A stretch of 24,133 nt of DNA from Flammeovirgaceae bacterium (GTDB lineage: Bacteria > Bacteroidota > Bacteroidia > Cytophagales > Cyclobacteriaceae): assembly GCA_003229495.1 (NCBI GenBank), contig QIEB01000263.1, positions 1 to 24,133 of the forward strand, read 5' to 3'. The notes under the pieces are model-generated. The model did no database searches and had not been told where the DNA came from. It saw nothing but the letters and a program-made list of their open reading frames with translations. Below, one piece after another: positions 7,517 to 16,195 of this stretch. Each line of letters starts with the position of its first letter. Positions within the stretch are counted from its first letter, which is position 1. A program made the translations under genes and the position numbers.

Positions 7517-10084
7517 ATGCACAAGAAGCAAAACACCATAAAGATAAAAGTAATTGGTTGGTTTCTATTGGCTGCCTTAGCAGTATTATTGACAGGAATC
7601 ATCAGTTATAACAGTTATCATGAACTGTTAAGGTCCTTGGAAAATCCTTCAAATCAGCAAACCAAACTTAAAGAGCTGGGTGATATTCTGGCCAATATCA
7701 CCAAAGCGGAGGCCAAAATGAGAGCATATTCACTTACCCGCGATCCTGGCCTTTTGGAAAGCTACCAGAGCCTGGTGATCTCCATAAACCAAGAACTTGA
7801 AACAATTCAAACCATTGAACCGGTTAGTGCTGAATTTAACCTAAAAGTAGATAGTGTCTCACACCTGCTAGATGACCAAATGGGTGGAATTGCCAGTTAT
7901 ATTGAATTGAAAAATACTTTGAATCAATTAAGTTTTTCATCAATGGCACTGGAAGAGATCAATAGTACTACTGACTCCATACCCACTCTTCGAACCACCA
8001 CTACCACCACCATTACCACCACCACGGTTGAACCTTTACCAAGTTCTAGCCATCAGAAACGCAAAAATTCCTCTCGGAGGAGTCCTTCGGACAAACGCCA
8101 ACAGAAAAAAAGAGCACAAGAGATTGCCAGGGAAATAGTAAGATTAGAGAAAGAACCCCAGATACAAACTGAAACTACCATAACTACCGATACCAGTTTC
8201 GTACAGCCGGACACCGTGCTGGGAAGTATTCAACAAATTTTGGTAGACATTGGCAAAGAGGAGAGTCAGTATCAAGAAGTCCTGGCCGGTAAGGAACTGA
8301 AATTAATTGAAAGCAGCATGGTGATCATCGATCAAATTCGCGGGCTTATTAGTGGACTTGAGAAGCAGGAGCTAGCCCAAAATATACAAAGGGCAAACAA
8401 CGCTAAAGTAATTGCCAGTCGTTCCACATTGACCATTTCAATAATTATTTTCATCTGCCTGGTGCTTGGAATTCTGTTTACCTATTTGATTTTTAAGGAT
8501 GTTCGAATCGGAGATTACTACAACAAACAGCTTATTGGTGCAAAGAATGAAGCAGAACAGCTGGCCGAATCCAAGCAGCAGTTTCTCGCGAACATGAGCC
8601 ACGAAATCAGGACCCCGCTGAATGCCATCATCGGATTTACCGAACAATTATCCGGAACTTCCTTAGAACCTACACAACAACAATATCTGGATGCAGTTCA
8701 AACTTCCAGTCAGCATTTGTTGCACACAGTAAATGATATTCTAGACTATTCTAAAATAGAGGCCGGGGAATTAAACATTGACAACATAACTTTTGAACTT
8801 GGAAATACACTGGAAGAGGTTATAGAGGCCCTTCAGTTAAAGGCCTCCGAAAAAGAATTGAATTTGTCCTTGGAAATGAATCCTCTAGTGCCTGTTTACC
8901 TTATTGGAGACCCCTTCAGGCTGAAACAGGTGCTTTTTAATCTGGTTAGTAATGGAATTAAGTTTACTGATAATGGATATGTTAAGGTTCAGTGTAACTA
9001 TACCAATAGCAATGGTCTGGTAAAGGTGGTGCTGTCAGTAAGAGACAGTGGTATTGGCATACCTGAAGAGAAACAAGGCGATGTCTTTGGTGATTTCAAA
9101 CAAGTGGACCCTTCAGCAACCCGTAGGTATGAGGGAACCGGCTTGGGACTGGCCATTTGTAAAAAACTGGTAGAAGTGCAAGCGGGAAGTATTTCTGTAC
9201 AAAGCAATGGTAGACAGGGGTCAGAGTTTATTGTTCAACTGGATTACCCGATAAGCCAGAGCGGTAGCATGAGCAACAGCAACAATATTCCAATTGCTCC
9301 CAATTCTCTCCATGGCCTCAGATTGTTAGTGGCAGACGACGATCAATTCAACATACAATTGTTAAAAGCAATTCTGGAGAAATGGGGAGCGCAGGTCAGT
9401 TATTGTGCTAACGGGAAAGAGGCCAAAAAGCAAATAACCAGGCATACCTTCGACTTGATACTAACAGATATCAATATGCCGGAAGTTGGCGGAGTAGAAC
9501 TTAGCAGGTTTATTCGTTCTTTGGATAACCCTGAAAAGCAGGAGATTCCAATCATTGCCCTGACGGCCAATGTCATGAAAACGGACCTGGAAAAATATTT
9601 GGAAGCTGGCATTAATGATTTTATTCTGAAACCCTTTAAGGAGGTAGAACTATATCAGAAAATCCGGAAAATGATTCCGGTGGCTAAATTTGGAAAAATT
9701 CCTGTAACCGTTCAATTCAACCTTGATGAATTCAAGAAGTTTTCAGGAGGGGATGATAAAGCACTGCTACCAATATTGGAAGCCTTTTATACCAATCTAA
9801 AGCAAAACGTCAAATCACTGATGGAATTCACAGACAACCAGGATTTAGAGGCCATAGCAGAACTAGCCCATAAAATGATCAGTTCATTTGGCCACGTACA
9901 TGCCATGGAGCCGGTAAATAAACTACGTCAGCTTGAAACCAAAATCAGGACCAATGAAACCGACATCCCTTTGAGGGCCATGGTGGAAGAAATCCAGCAA
10001 CTCTCCCACCCTATTTTGGAGAGTCTTGAGCAGGAGATTGAAGAGCGCAGGTCCAATATAGGACTAACAAAGTGCGGGAAGTAG
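7517..10084 (+). CDS. Hybrid sensor histidine kinase with receiver and Hpt domains
   Basis: 855 residues. Membrane helix 1 at ~10-30; a ~270-residue periplasmic region; helix 2 at ~303-325. The first part of the periplasmic region looks CHASE3-like (AEAKMRAYSLTRDPGLLESY). HisKA follows with NMSHEIRTPLNAIIGF (phospho-His362), then the ATPase domain with N box (LKQVLFNLVSNGIKFT), G1 (DSGIGIPEE) and G2 (YEGTGLGLAICK). A receiver (VADDDQFN; phospho-Asp651 in TDINMP) and a C-terminal Hpt domain (ELAHKMISSFGHV, His785) complete the protein. All catalytic residues are present. The order predicts His362 to Asp651 to His785 and then an external receiver; the convergent NtrC-type regulator next door is the obvious candidate. 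Odd: the sensor region holds a Thr-rich run and a strongly basic stretch (residues 160-205). Confidence 0.95.
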   Translation: MHKKQNTIKIKVIGWFLLAALAVLLTGIISYNSYHELLRSLENPSNQQTKLKELGDILANITKAEAKMRAYSLTRDPGLLESYQSLVISINQELETIQTIEPVSAEFNLKVDSVSHLLDDQMGGIASYIELKNTLNQLSFSSMALEEINSTTDSIPTLRTTTTTTITTTTVEPLPSSSHQKRKNSSRRSPSDKRQQKKRAQEIAREIVRLEKEPQIQTETTITTDTSFVQPDTVLGSIQQILVDIGKEESQYQEVLAGKELKLIESSMVIIDQIRGLISGLEKQELAQNIQRANNAKVIASRSTLTISIIIFICLVLGILFTYLIFKDVRIGDYYNKQLIGAKNEAEQLAESKQQFLANMSHEIRTPLNAIIGFTEQLSGTSLEPTQQQYLDAVQTSSQHLLHTVNDILDYSKIEAGELNIDNITFELGNTLEEVIEALQLKASEKELNLSLEMNPLVPVYLIGDPFRLKQVLFNLVSNGIKFTDNGYVKVQCNYTNSNGLVKVVLSVRDSGIGIPEEKQGDVFGDFKQVDPSATRRYEGTGLGLAICKKLVEVQAGSISVQSNGRQGSEFIVQLDYPISQSGSMSNSNNIPIAPNSLHGLRLLVADDDQFNIQLLKAILEKWGAQVSYCANGKEAKKQITRHTFDLILTDINMPEVGGVELSRFIRSLDNPEKQEIPIIALTANVMKTDLEKYLEAGINDFILKPFKEVELYQKIRKMIPVAKFGKIPVTVQFNLDEFKKFSGGDDKALLPILEAFYTNLKQNVKSLMEFTDNQDLEAIAELAHKMISSFGHVHAMEPVNKLRQLETKIRTNETDIPLRAMVEEIQQLSHPILESLEQEIEERRSNIGLTKCGK
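7994..8026 (+). repeat. ACC trinucleotide tract inside the kinase sensor region
   Basis: Eleven codons, nearly all ACN, coding for Thr160-165, Ile166 and Thr167-170. A triplet tract can change length without breaking the frame, so strains could differ in Thr number here. It directly precedes the basic stretch H179-R205 of the sensor region. Confidence 0.7.
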
Positions 10085-10146
10085 CAAAAAGTAAGTTTGA
10101 AGACGAAAACATCCCGCAGATCCGATGCACCAAACGCCCAGTGCAG

Positions 10147-11481
10147 TTAACCCTCAATATTGTACTGCTTCATTTTATTGTAAAGGGTTTTTCTATCGAT
10201 ACTCAACAATTCAGCTGCTTTTGATTTGTTGTACCGGGTTTTTTCCAGAGTTGATAGAATAATCTCACGCTCCTGGGATTCGGTCTGTATTTTCAGGTTA
10301 TGGGTATTTGAGGGCCTCGAAACAATCGGTTGATCGATGATCTCCCTGGGTATATGCTCTTCTTCAACCTGGTTACCAGTACATAATAGCACAGCCCTTT
10401 TAATGACATTTTTCATTTCCCGAATGTTGCCGGGCCATGGATACTCATGAAATACTGCTTTTACTGTTTGATTGAAACCTGACACCTGCTTTTTTAACTC
10501 CTGATTGGAGTTGGTAAGGAAATAGTCTGCAAATAAGTCGATGTCTTCCGCCCGTTCTCGCAAGGCGGGCACATCCAGGGCAAATTCATTTAGTCTGTGG
10601 TACAGATCTTCTCTGAAACCTTGATGCTTAACAGACTGCCGAAGATCTTCATTGGAAGCGGCAATGATCCGAACATCAACCACTAGATCTTTTTTCCCAC
10701 CCACTTTTTTAATACTCCTCTCCTGAAGAGCCCTCAGCAACTTAATTTGTACCTCATAACTAAGGTTCCCGATCTCGTCCAGAAATAAAGTACCACCATT
10801 GGCAATTTCGAATTGCCCAATTTTGTCATTTACTGCTCCGGTAAAAGATCCTTTGACATGCCCGAATAACTCGCTGGCTGCCAGCTCGTTATTTAAGGCT
10901 CCACAATCTAAAGCTACAAAAGGGCCTTTACTCCTGTTACTTTCTTGATGGATCTTGCGGGCAACGTACTCCTTACCGGTTCCACTCTCTCCCATTATTA
11001 GCACCGACATGTTGGTAGGCGCCACCAATGTAACGTATTGTTCCAGTTTGATTGAGGGCTGACTAGTTCCTGTCAGGTATTGAAAACCAGAAATGGATTG
11101 GTTGCTTATGGCATGGTCCAACTGTGCCTCAAGGGCAGAATTAACTATTAATAAGATCTCATCCGGATTGACCGGTTTAGTTATGTATTCATAAGCGCCC
11201 AATTTAATGGCTTGAACCGCCGTCTTTATCTCCCCATAGCCAGTCATCAGGATAACCGGGACCTTTGGATACTGTGATTTGATCTCCCGTAGTACATCAA
11301 TCCCCGTCATATCCGGTAGTCTCAAGTCTGTCAGTACCAAATCATAGCGGGCCTTTTCCAGAGCTGATAAACATTCTTTCCCGGAAAGAGCCTTACCTGA
11401 CTCAAATCCACTCTTGTCTAAAAACGTGGCCAGCATTAGACAAAATGCCGGATCGTCGTCTACAATAAGGATTCTTGACAT
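10147..11481 (-). CDS. NtrC-family sigma-54-dependent response regulator
   Basis: 444 residues, the usual length. Domains in order: receiver 1-120 (IVDDDP at 6-11, phospho-Asp52 in LTDLRLPD, Lys102 in ITKP); AAA+ domain ~135-370 with Walker A GESGTGKE (164-171), the sigma-54 contact loop GSFTGA (211-216, a Ser form of GAFTGA) and Walker B GGTLFLDE (229-236); C-terminal Fis-type helix-turn-helix (NKSKAAELLSIDRKTLYNKM). It should bind enhancer sites and open sigma-54 promoters when phosphorylated. It lies 135 bp after the tolC-like gene of an RND efflux operon on the same strand and converges with the hybrid kinase (62 bp between stops). Control of the efflux operon by this protein is a reasonable inference, not shown. 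Confidence 0.95.
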   Translation of the reverse strand: MSRILIVDDDPAFCLMLATFLDKSGFESGKALSGKECLSALEKARYDLVLTDLRLPDMTGIDVLREIKSQYPKVPVILMTGYGEIKTAVQAIKLGAYEYITKPVNPDEILLIVNSALEAQLDHAISNQSISGFQYLTGTSQPSIKLEQYVTLVAPTNMSVLIMGESGTGKEYVARKIHQESNRSKGPFVALDCGALNNELAASELFGHVKGSFTGAVNDKIGQFEIANGGTLFLDEIGNLSYEVQIKLLRALQERSIKKVGGKKDLVVDVRIIAASNEDLRQSVKHQGFREDLYHRLNEFALDVPALRERAEDIDLFADYFLTNSNQELKKQVSGFNQTVKAVFHEYPWPGNIREMKNVIKRAVLLCTGNQVEEEHIPREIIDQPIVSRPSNTHNLKIQTESQEREIILSTLEKTRYNKSKAAELLSIDRKTLYNKMKQYNIEG

Positions 11482-11548
11482 ACTTTAGGCGTAAGTTATA
11501 AAAATAGCTAAAATCCGCGGGTTTAATTTTCTTTAAAAAGAAATTAGA

Positions 11549-11576
11549 GACGAAAGACGAGGGGAGGAAGGACGAG
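11549..11576. repeat. Purine-rich heptamer array between tolC-like and regulator genes
   Basis: Four degenerate heptamers on the + strand: GACGAAA, GACGAGG, GGAGGAA, GGACGAG. They lie in the 135-bp spacer upstream of the regulator start (11481) and downstream of the tolC-like stop (11617). Period 7 as in the TAGTTTT arrays of this window, but this unit carries no stop codons. Confidence 0.5.
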
Positions 11577-11616
11577 AGGATTTCCTTTGGCAATTGGTAA
11601 TCGAAAATTCCTAATT

Positions 11617-12957
11617 CTACTGGTAACTATCCAGTATTCCGCCAGTCAACCGCAGCAAAGCAGTATCAGTTTGAATTAGGTCGAATTTTGACTGAAGGTT
11701 TCGAAGTGCAGCCAGTAGATAGTTTACCTGAATATCGCGGTAATTAAAGGAGTTGATGGTTCCGTTCTTGTATCGTTCCTCTGATAGTTCAAGATTCAAG
11801 GATGCGTTTTCCAGGCTTTCTGCGGAAATTTCCAAAAGCTTTTTTCGTACATTGTACCGATCAAAGGCCATTAGCAGATCGTTGTTCAGAAGGAGTTTCA
11901 GCTCGTCGGTTTGTAATGCTCCCATGGTTTCCTGGATACGGGCATTTTTGATCTGCCTTTTTATTCTGCCTCCGTCAAATAAGGTAAATGCCAGAGTGAA
12001 ATTTGCAAAATAGTTGGTGGTTCTGGATTTAATCACGTCGGGAGGCCCCGTTTCATTACCAAAATTTGCCTTACTCAGATCTTGCCAGGTTTTGTTGTAG
12101 GAATATCCGCCATTCAGGTCAAGAGCCGGGCTACGGGCAGCCTTACTTAGGGCTGAGGTATTTCGCAGTAGTTCCTGGCTTATAAACTGGTTGCGCAAAT
12201 TACTGTTGTTCTCGGTCATTTTGGTATAAAGATCCTGATAGGAATAATTATAGGTTTGACTATCCAGGTTACCTGTAAGTACAAATCTTTTAGTCAGGTC
12301 TTCTGCTAGTAGTAGATTCAGGCTTCTCATAGAATTTTGATAAACTAACTCCTGAAGTACATAATTAGAAGAATCCGTTAGATAGGAGTTTTTATCCTGC
12401 AATATATCAAAGGTGACTGCTGCACCAAGGTCCTTCCTGATCATAACATAGTTAAATCTATCCCGTGAAAGTGTAAGTACTTCTTCCAGCACTTCTGTCC
12501 TTTCCTGTTCCAGTAAAACCGTGTAGTATGCTACCACAATGGCCTGCACGGCATTTTCGATAACAATTTCAACATTACCATCACTTTGTTCTTCCAGTAA
12601 ATCCAGACGCTCTTTATTGATCTTTACTGAGAAACCGTTAAATATTGTCCATCGGCCAGCGACCACCGGGTTTAGGTCATTTACCTTAATCTGACCCTGA
12701 ACGAACGACGCCGGGTTGTCAATATCGGTAATACTGTTACCTTGGTTCAAACTTATGTCGATCGAGGGGAACCGGCCGGCCTGCCCCCAGCTATTGTTAT
12801 TGCGGGCTATTTCCAAATTGACCTGTTCAATTCGAATTCCAAAATTATTGGACAACCCAATTTGTATGGCATCTGACAGGCTCAATTGTTCCTGAGCCAA
12901 CAGCGGGCCCTGGAAAACAATAAGAATCAAAGCTAGTAGTACTACTCTCAAATTCAT
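11617..12957 (-). CDS. TolC-family outer-membrane efflux channel
   Basis: 446 residues. Signal peptide MNLRVVLLALILIVFQGPLLA with cleavage likely after Ala21. The mature part shows the two-fold repeat of TolC-type proteins: LSLSDAIQIGLSNNFGIRI near the start, long helices with many Asn, Gln and Leu, a second barrel-strand region around NYFANFTLAFTLFDGGRIKR, and a final helical segment with LSEERYKNGTINSFNYRDIQ. It forms the exit duct of a tripartite pump. It is the last gene of the adaptor-pump-channel operon: its start is 4 bp after the RND stop, so translation is probably coupled. Confidence 0.95.
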   Translation of the reverse strand: MNLRVVLLALILIVFQGPLLAQEQLSLSDAIQIGLSNNFGIRIEQVNLEIARNNNSWGQAGRFPSIDISLNQGNSITDIDNPASFVQGQIKVNDLNPVVAGRWTIFNGFSVKINKERLDLLEEQSDGNVEIVIENAVQAIVVAYYTVLLEQERTEVLEEVLTLSRDRFNYVMIRKDLGAAVTFDILQDKNSYLTDSSNYVLQELVYQNSMRSLNLLLAEDLTKRFVLTGNLDSQTYNYSYQDLYTKMTENNSNLRNQFISQELLRNTSALSKAARSPALDLNGGYSYNKTWQDLSKANFGNETGPPDVIKSRTTNYFANFTLAFTLFDGGRIKRQIKNARIQETMGALQTDELKLLLNNDLLMAFDRYNVRKKLLEISAESLENASLNLELSEERYKNGTINSFNYRDIQVNYLLAALRNLQSKFDLIQTDTALLRLTGGILDSYQ

Positions 12958-12961
12958 TTAT

Positions 12962-15900
12962 TTATACTATTACACCCTCATTTTTCTGGTCCTCTGGCAT
13001 GTCAAACTCCCTGTCAAACATGTGTTCTTTTTGCAAATCTATCACTACCCTTTCAACGCTTTCGGGAGCAGGCTTGGTGCCGGTCCATAACCATTTTGCC
13101 GCTCGACGAATGTCGTTGAAAATCATAATCATAACAGGGAAAAATAACATAATAATCATAGTACCAAACAATACCCCATAGGCAATGGAAGCAGCCATGG
13201 GAATCAGAAATTGTGCCTGAAAGCTCCCTTCCAATAGTAGCGGAAACAAACCTAGAACAGTAGTGATTGATGTTAAAACGATAGGTCTGAAGCGAGCTAT
13301 ACCCGCCTGATAGGTGGCTTCAAACAGCGGCTGTCCAGATTTCATATTTCGATTGAAACGATCCAAAAAAACCACGGCATCGTTGATAATGACCCCTGAC
13401 AGGGCAACCAGGCCCCAGGCGCTTAACAAGCTAATTGGAATCCCTTGAATTCCATGTCCTACCACTGCTCCCAGCCATGCAAGTGGGATCATGATCATCA
13501 CTATTACTGCTTGGTAAAAGGACTTAAAGGCTAAAATAATCACAATGAAGATCACCAAAAACGCAATTCCGAAATAAGTCCCAATTTCTCCCTGGGCCCT
13601 TGAACTTTCTTTTGACTGTCCCCCTAGATCAATTTTAACCCCGGGGAATTGACTTAGCAACTCAGGTATTATTTGGGTATTTACCTGTTCCATGATTGGA
13701 GGTACCTCTGCATAGGGGTCAATTAGATCTGCCTCAACATTTATGGACTTGATGGTCTGATAATGCCGGATAGAAGATACGCCCCTTTCTATATGATAAC
13801 TGATCAGTTCACTGATGGGATATTCAGTATTATTTTTGTAGTCTTTTACTTTCATGCGCTCCAATTGACCAATATTTACCCTTCCTTCACCAGGATATCG
13901 TACCCAGACTTTAACTTCGTCACTTCCTTTCTGCAACCTTTGAACCTCTTCACCGAAAAAGCCCTGTCGAATCTGGTTTATAATCTCATTTTGCGTCAGT
14001 CCTAGAAAATAAGCCTGTGGATTCAGGCTAATATCTATCTCCCTCTTACCAATAGCAATATCATCCTTAATGTCCTTTAGATCAGGAATATTCTTAAGTT
14101 CTGATTTTAAGAATTCCTTGGCAGCCACCAATTCATCAATGTCTTTTCCCAATAGACGCACAGACACTGGTTTTCCAAATCGCATAAATCCCCCAACCGT
14201 TAACTTCTCAGCTTCTGGCACTTCACCTATCTTTTTCCTTACCAGACTCACTAGTTCGAACCCGTCAATGGGATCACCATCCAGGTCCCTGTGAAATACC
14301 TGAACCGATCCCGCATGACCTCCGGATTCCGAGCCGTCGCTGGTATTTCCCAGGCCCCCAAAAGTGTAATCCACGAAATCCACTTCTCCAGGATACTTTT
14401 CTTTTAATTCCTCGTTCAATTCCCAGATCTGGCTTTCAAACCTTTGTACAAGCTTCTCGGTTTTCTTTTCAGGTGTTCCAGCCTTAAGTACCAGATCCAC
14501 ACTAAAGCCAGAAAAAGGAATATTGGGAAAGAATGTAGATTTAATTATACCTCCTGCTACCAATCCAAAGATCAATGGGAACAATCCAAGTAGGAAAGCC
14601 ATAGAAATCAAACGGTAACGCATGGTAAATTGCAACGCTTTGCCATATATTTTATCCCGCAAGTACATAATCCCACGATCCATAAACTTGCGAACGCGAT
14701 TGGCTCTTTTCTTTGAGCGCAAAACATGTGGAGTTCCCAAATGTGCAGGCAGCACCAAAAACGCTTCAATGAGGCTAAATGCCAGACTACTGATCACCAC
14801 CACCGCCATATCAAAAAGAAATTCAAAACCACCTTCCAACAACAGTAATGGGATAAAAGCAATAATCGTAGTGGTTACGGAAACAAATACCGCCGGCATT
14901 ACTTCAACGGTACCGTCTACCGCTGCCCTGTAGGGGTTTTTTCCCCTCTCGAAATGGCTGTATATATTTTCGGCAATTACAATTCCATCATCTACCAAAA
15001 TGCCCACTACCAGTATCATTCCGAAAAGTGAAAGCATATTTATGGTAATGCCCACGAAACTGCCAATGATGAACATACCGAGAAAGGAAGAAGGAATGCC
15101 CCAGGCTACCCAGAATGAAAGCCTCAAACTAAGAAACAACCCCAAAGATAATAGCACCAACAGCAACCCAAATCCACCGTTTGACATTAACATCTCCAGT
15201 CGTTCACCCAGCATATCCATAAAATCGTAAGCAACTTCCAGGGTAACTACAGACTGTTTGGCATTGAAATCCGTGGCATAGTCATTTACATATTTAGAAA
15301 TTGCCATTAGGTCTTCTTCAGCTAGTTTATCAACGCGAATAAATACCGCTGGTTCACCGTTTAGGGTGGAACGATTAGGGACTTCAGCAAATCGCTCCCT
15401 CACCTTGGCTACATCTCTAACCAGTAGGCTACTGCCATCAGAATTGGACCTGATCACGATGTCACTAATAAGCTCAGCTTCGGTTTGTTTAGCCCGTGAT
15501 CTGATTAATATCTCTTCATTTTCCGTCTTGATGATACCCGCTGAAATATCTCGATTGGTATTGCGAACTGCTTTGGTAACATCGTCAAAAGTCAATCCAT
15601 ACCTTGCAAGATTGAATTCAGAAACATCTATGGTAATTTCAATTTCGGGAAGTCCCACTATGGTTATTTGTGAAATCAGATTTGAAGCAAGCAGGTCGTC
15701 TTCAATATCTTCAGCCATCCTTTTTAAAGTAAACTTATCCACATCACCTCTTAGGCCTAACCACTGGGCAGTGGTTTGGGGCTTTTGTTTGAAAATAGTA
15801 GGTCTTTCAGCTCCTTGGGGAAAAGAGTTTATGCGATCAACCGCATTCTTTATTTCAGTATAGACCTCATCAATATCATACGCCTTTAATGTTACTACAT

Positions 15901-16189
15901 TGATATTTGCGACGTTTTCTGAAGAAGTAGAAATAATTTCATCAATTCCCACAATATTATGGATGGCCTCCTCTACTTTCAGGGTTACTCCTTCTTCCAT
16001 TTCCTGAGGAGATGCTCCGGGGTAAGTAATCTGTATGGTAATATTTCGGGGCTGAATTTCTGGGAAGAAGGATAAATTCGTATTAAACAGGGCAATTAGA
16101 CCAAAAATAACCGTAACAGCAATGATAATGTTTGCCAGTATTTTGTACTTGACAAAAAGGGCCACCATCTGTTTAAGTGTATTCTCCAT
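12962..16189 (-). CDS. RND-family efflux transporter permease
   Basis: 1075 residues, full length for an inner-membrane RND pump. N-terminal helix and porter start are typical (NTNLSFFPEIQPRNITIQIT, YPGASPQEMEEGVTLKVEEA). The proton-relay motif in helix 4 is GILVDDGIVIAEN with Asp400 and Asp401. The C-terminal half repeats the fold (WGLVALSGVIINDAVVFLDR) as expected from internal duplication. The two Asp residues favour a proton-driven drug or hydrophobic-compound exporter over the metal-exporting class, but the substrate is not readable. The tail after the last helix is acidic and about 45 residues long. The operon context (adaptor 6 bp upstream, TolC-like channel 4 bp downstream) supports a complete three-part pump. 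Confidence 0.95.
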   Translation of the reverse strand: MENTLKQMVALFVKYKILANIIIAVTVIFGLIALFNTNLSFFPEIQPRNITIQITYPGASPQEMEEGVTLKVEEAIHNIVGIDEIISTSSENVANINVVTLKAYDIDEVYTEIKNAVDRINSFPQGAERPTIFKQKPQTTAQWLGLRGDVDKFTLKRMAEDIEDDLLASNLISQITIVGLPEIEITIDVSEFNLARYGLTFDDVTKAVRNTNRDISAGIIKTENEEILIRSRAKQTEAELISDIVIRSNSDGSSLLVRDVAKVRERFAEVPNRSTLNGEPAVFIRVDKLAEEDLMAISKYVNDYATDFNAKQSVVTLEVAYDFMDMLGERLEMLMSNGGFGLLLVLLSLGLFLSLRLSFWVAWGIPSSFLGMFIIGSFVGITINMLSLFGMILVVGILVDDGIVIAENIYSHFERGKNPYRAAVDGTVEVMPAVFVSVTTTIIAFIPLLLLEGGFEFLFDMAVVVISSLAFSLIEAFLVLPAHLGTPHVLRSKKRANRVRKFMDRGIMYLRDKIYGKALQFTMRYRLISMAFLLGLFPLIFGLVAGGIIKSTFFPNIPFSGFSVDLVLKAGTPEKKTEKLVQRFESQIWELNEELKEKYPGEVDFVDYTFGGLGNTSDGSESGGHAGSVQVFHRDLDGDPIDGFELVSLVRKKIGEVPEAEKLTVGGFMRFGKPVSVRLLGKDIDELVAAKEFLKSELKNIPDLKDIKDDIAIGKREIDISLNPQAYFLGLTQNEIINQIRQGFFGEEVQRLQKGSDEVKVWVRYPGEGRVNIGQLERMKVKDYKNNTEYPISELISYHIERGVSSIRHYQTIKSINVEADLIDPYAEVPPIMEQVNTQIIPELLSQFPGVKIDLGGQSKESSRAQGEIGTYFGIAFLVIFIVIILAFKSFYQAVIVMIMIPLAWLGAVVGHGIQGIPISLLSAWGLVALSGVIINDAVVFLDRFNRNMKSGQPLFEATYQAGIARFRPIVLTSITTVLGLFPLLLEGSFQAQFLIPMAASIAYGVLFGTMIIMLFFPVMIMIFNDIRRAAKWLWTGTKPAPESVERVVIDLQKEHMFDREFDMPEDQKNEGVIV

Positions 16190-16195
16190 TGATGG

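Noticed and set aside
10073..10118. Shared terminator between the convergent kinase and regulator genes
   Set aside because: TGCGGGA and TCCCGCA pair, but the loop is 32 bases, one arm is inside the kinase coding end, and no T run follows.
12999..15863. Several open frames on the + strand across the RND pump gene
   Set aside because: They are antisense to a full-length, well-conserved pump gene and show no family features, only shadow coding.
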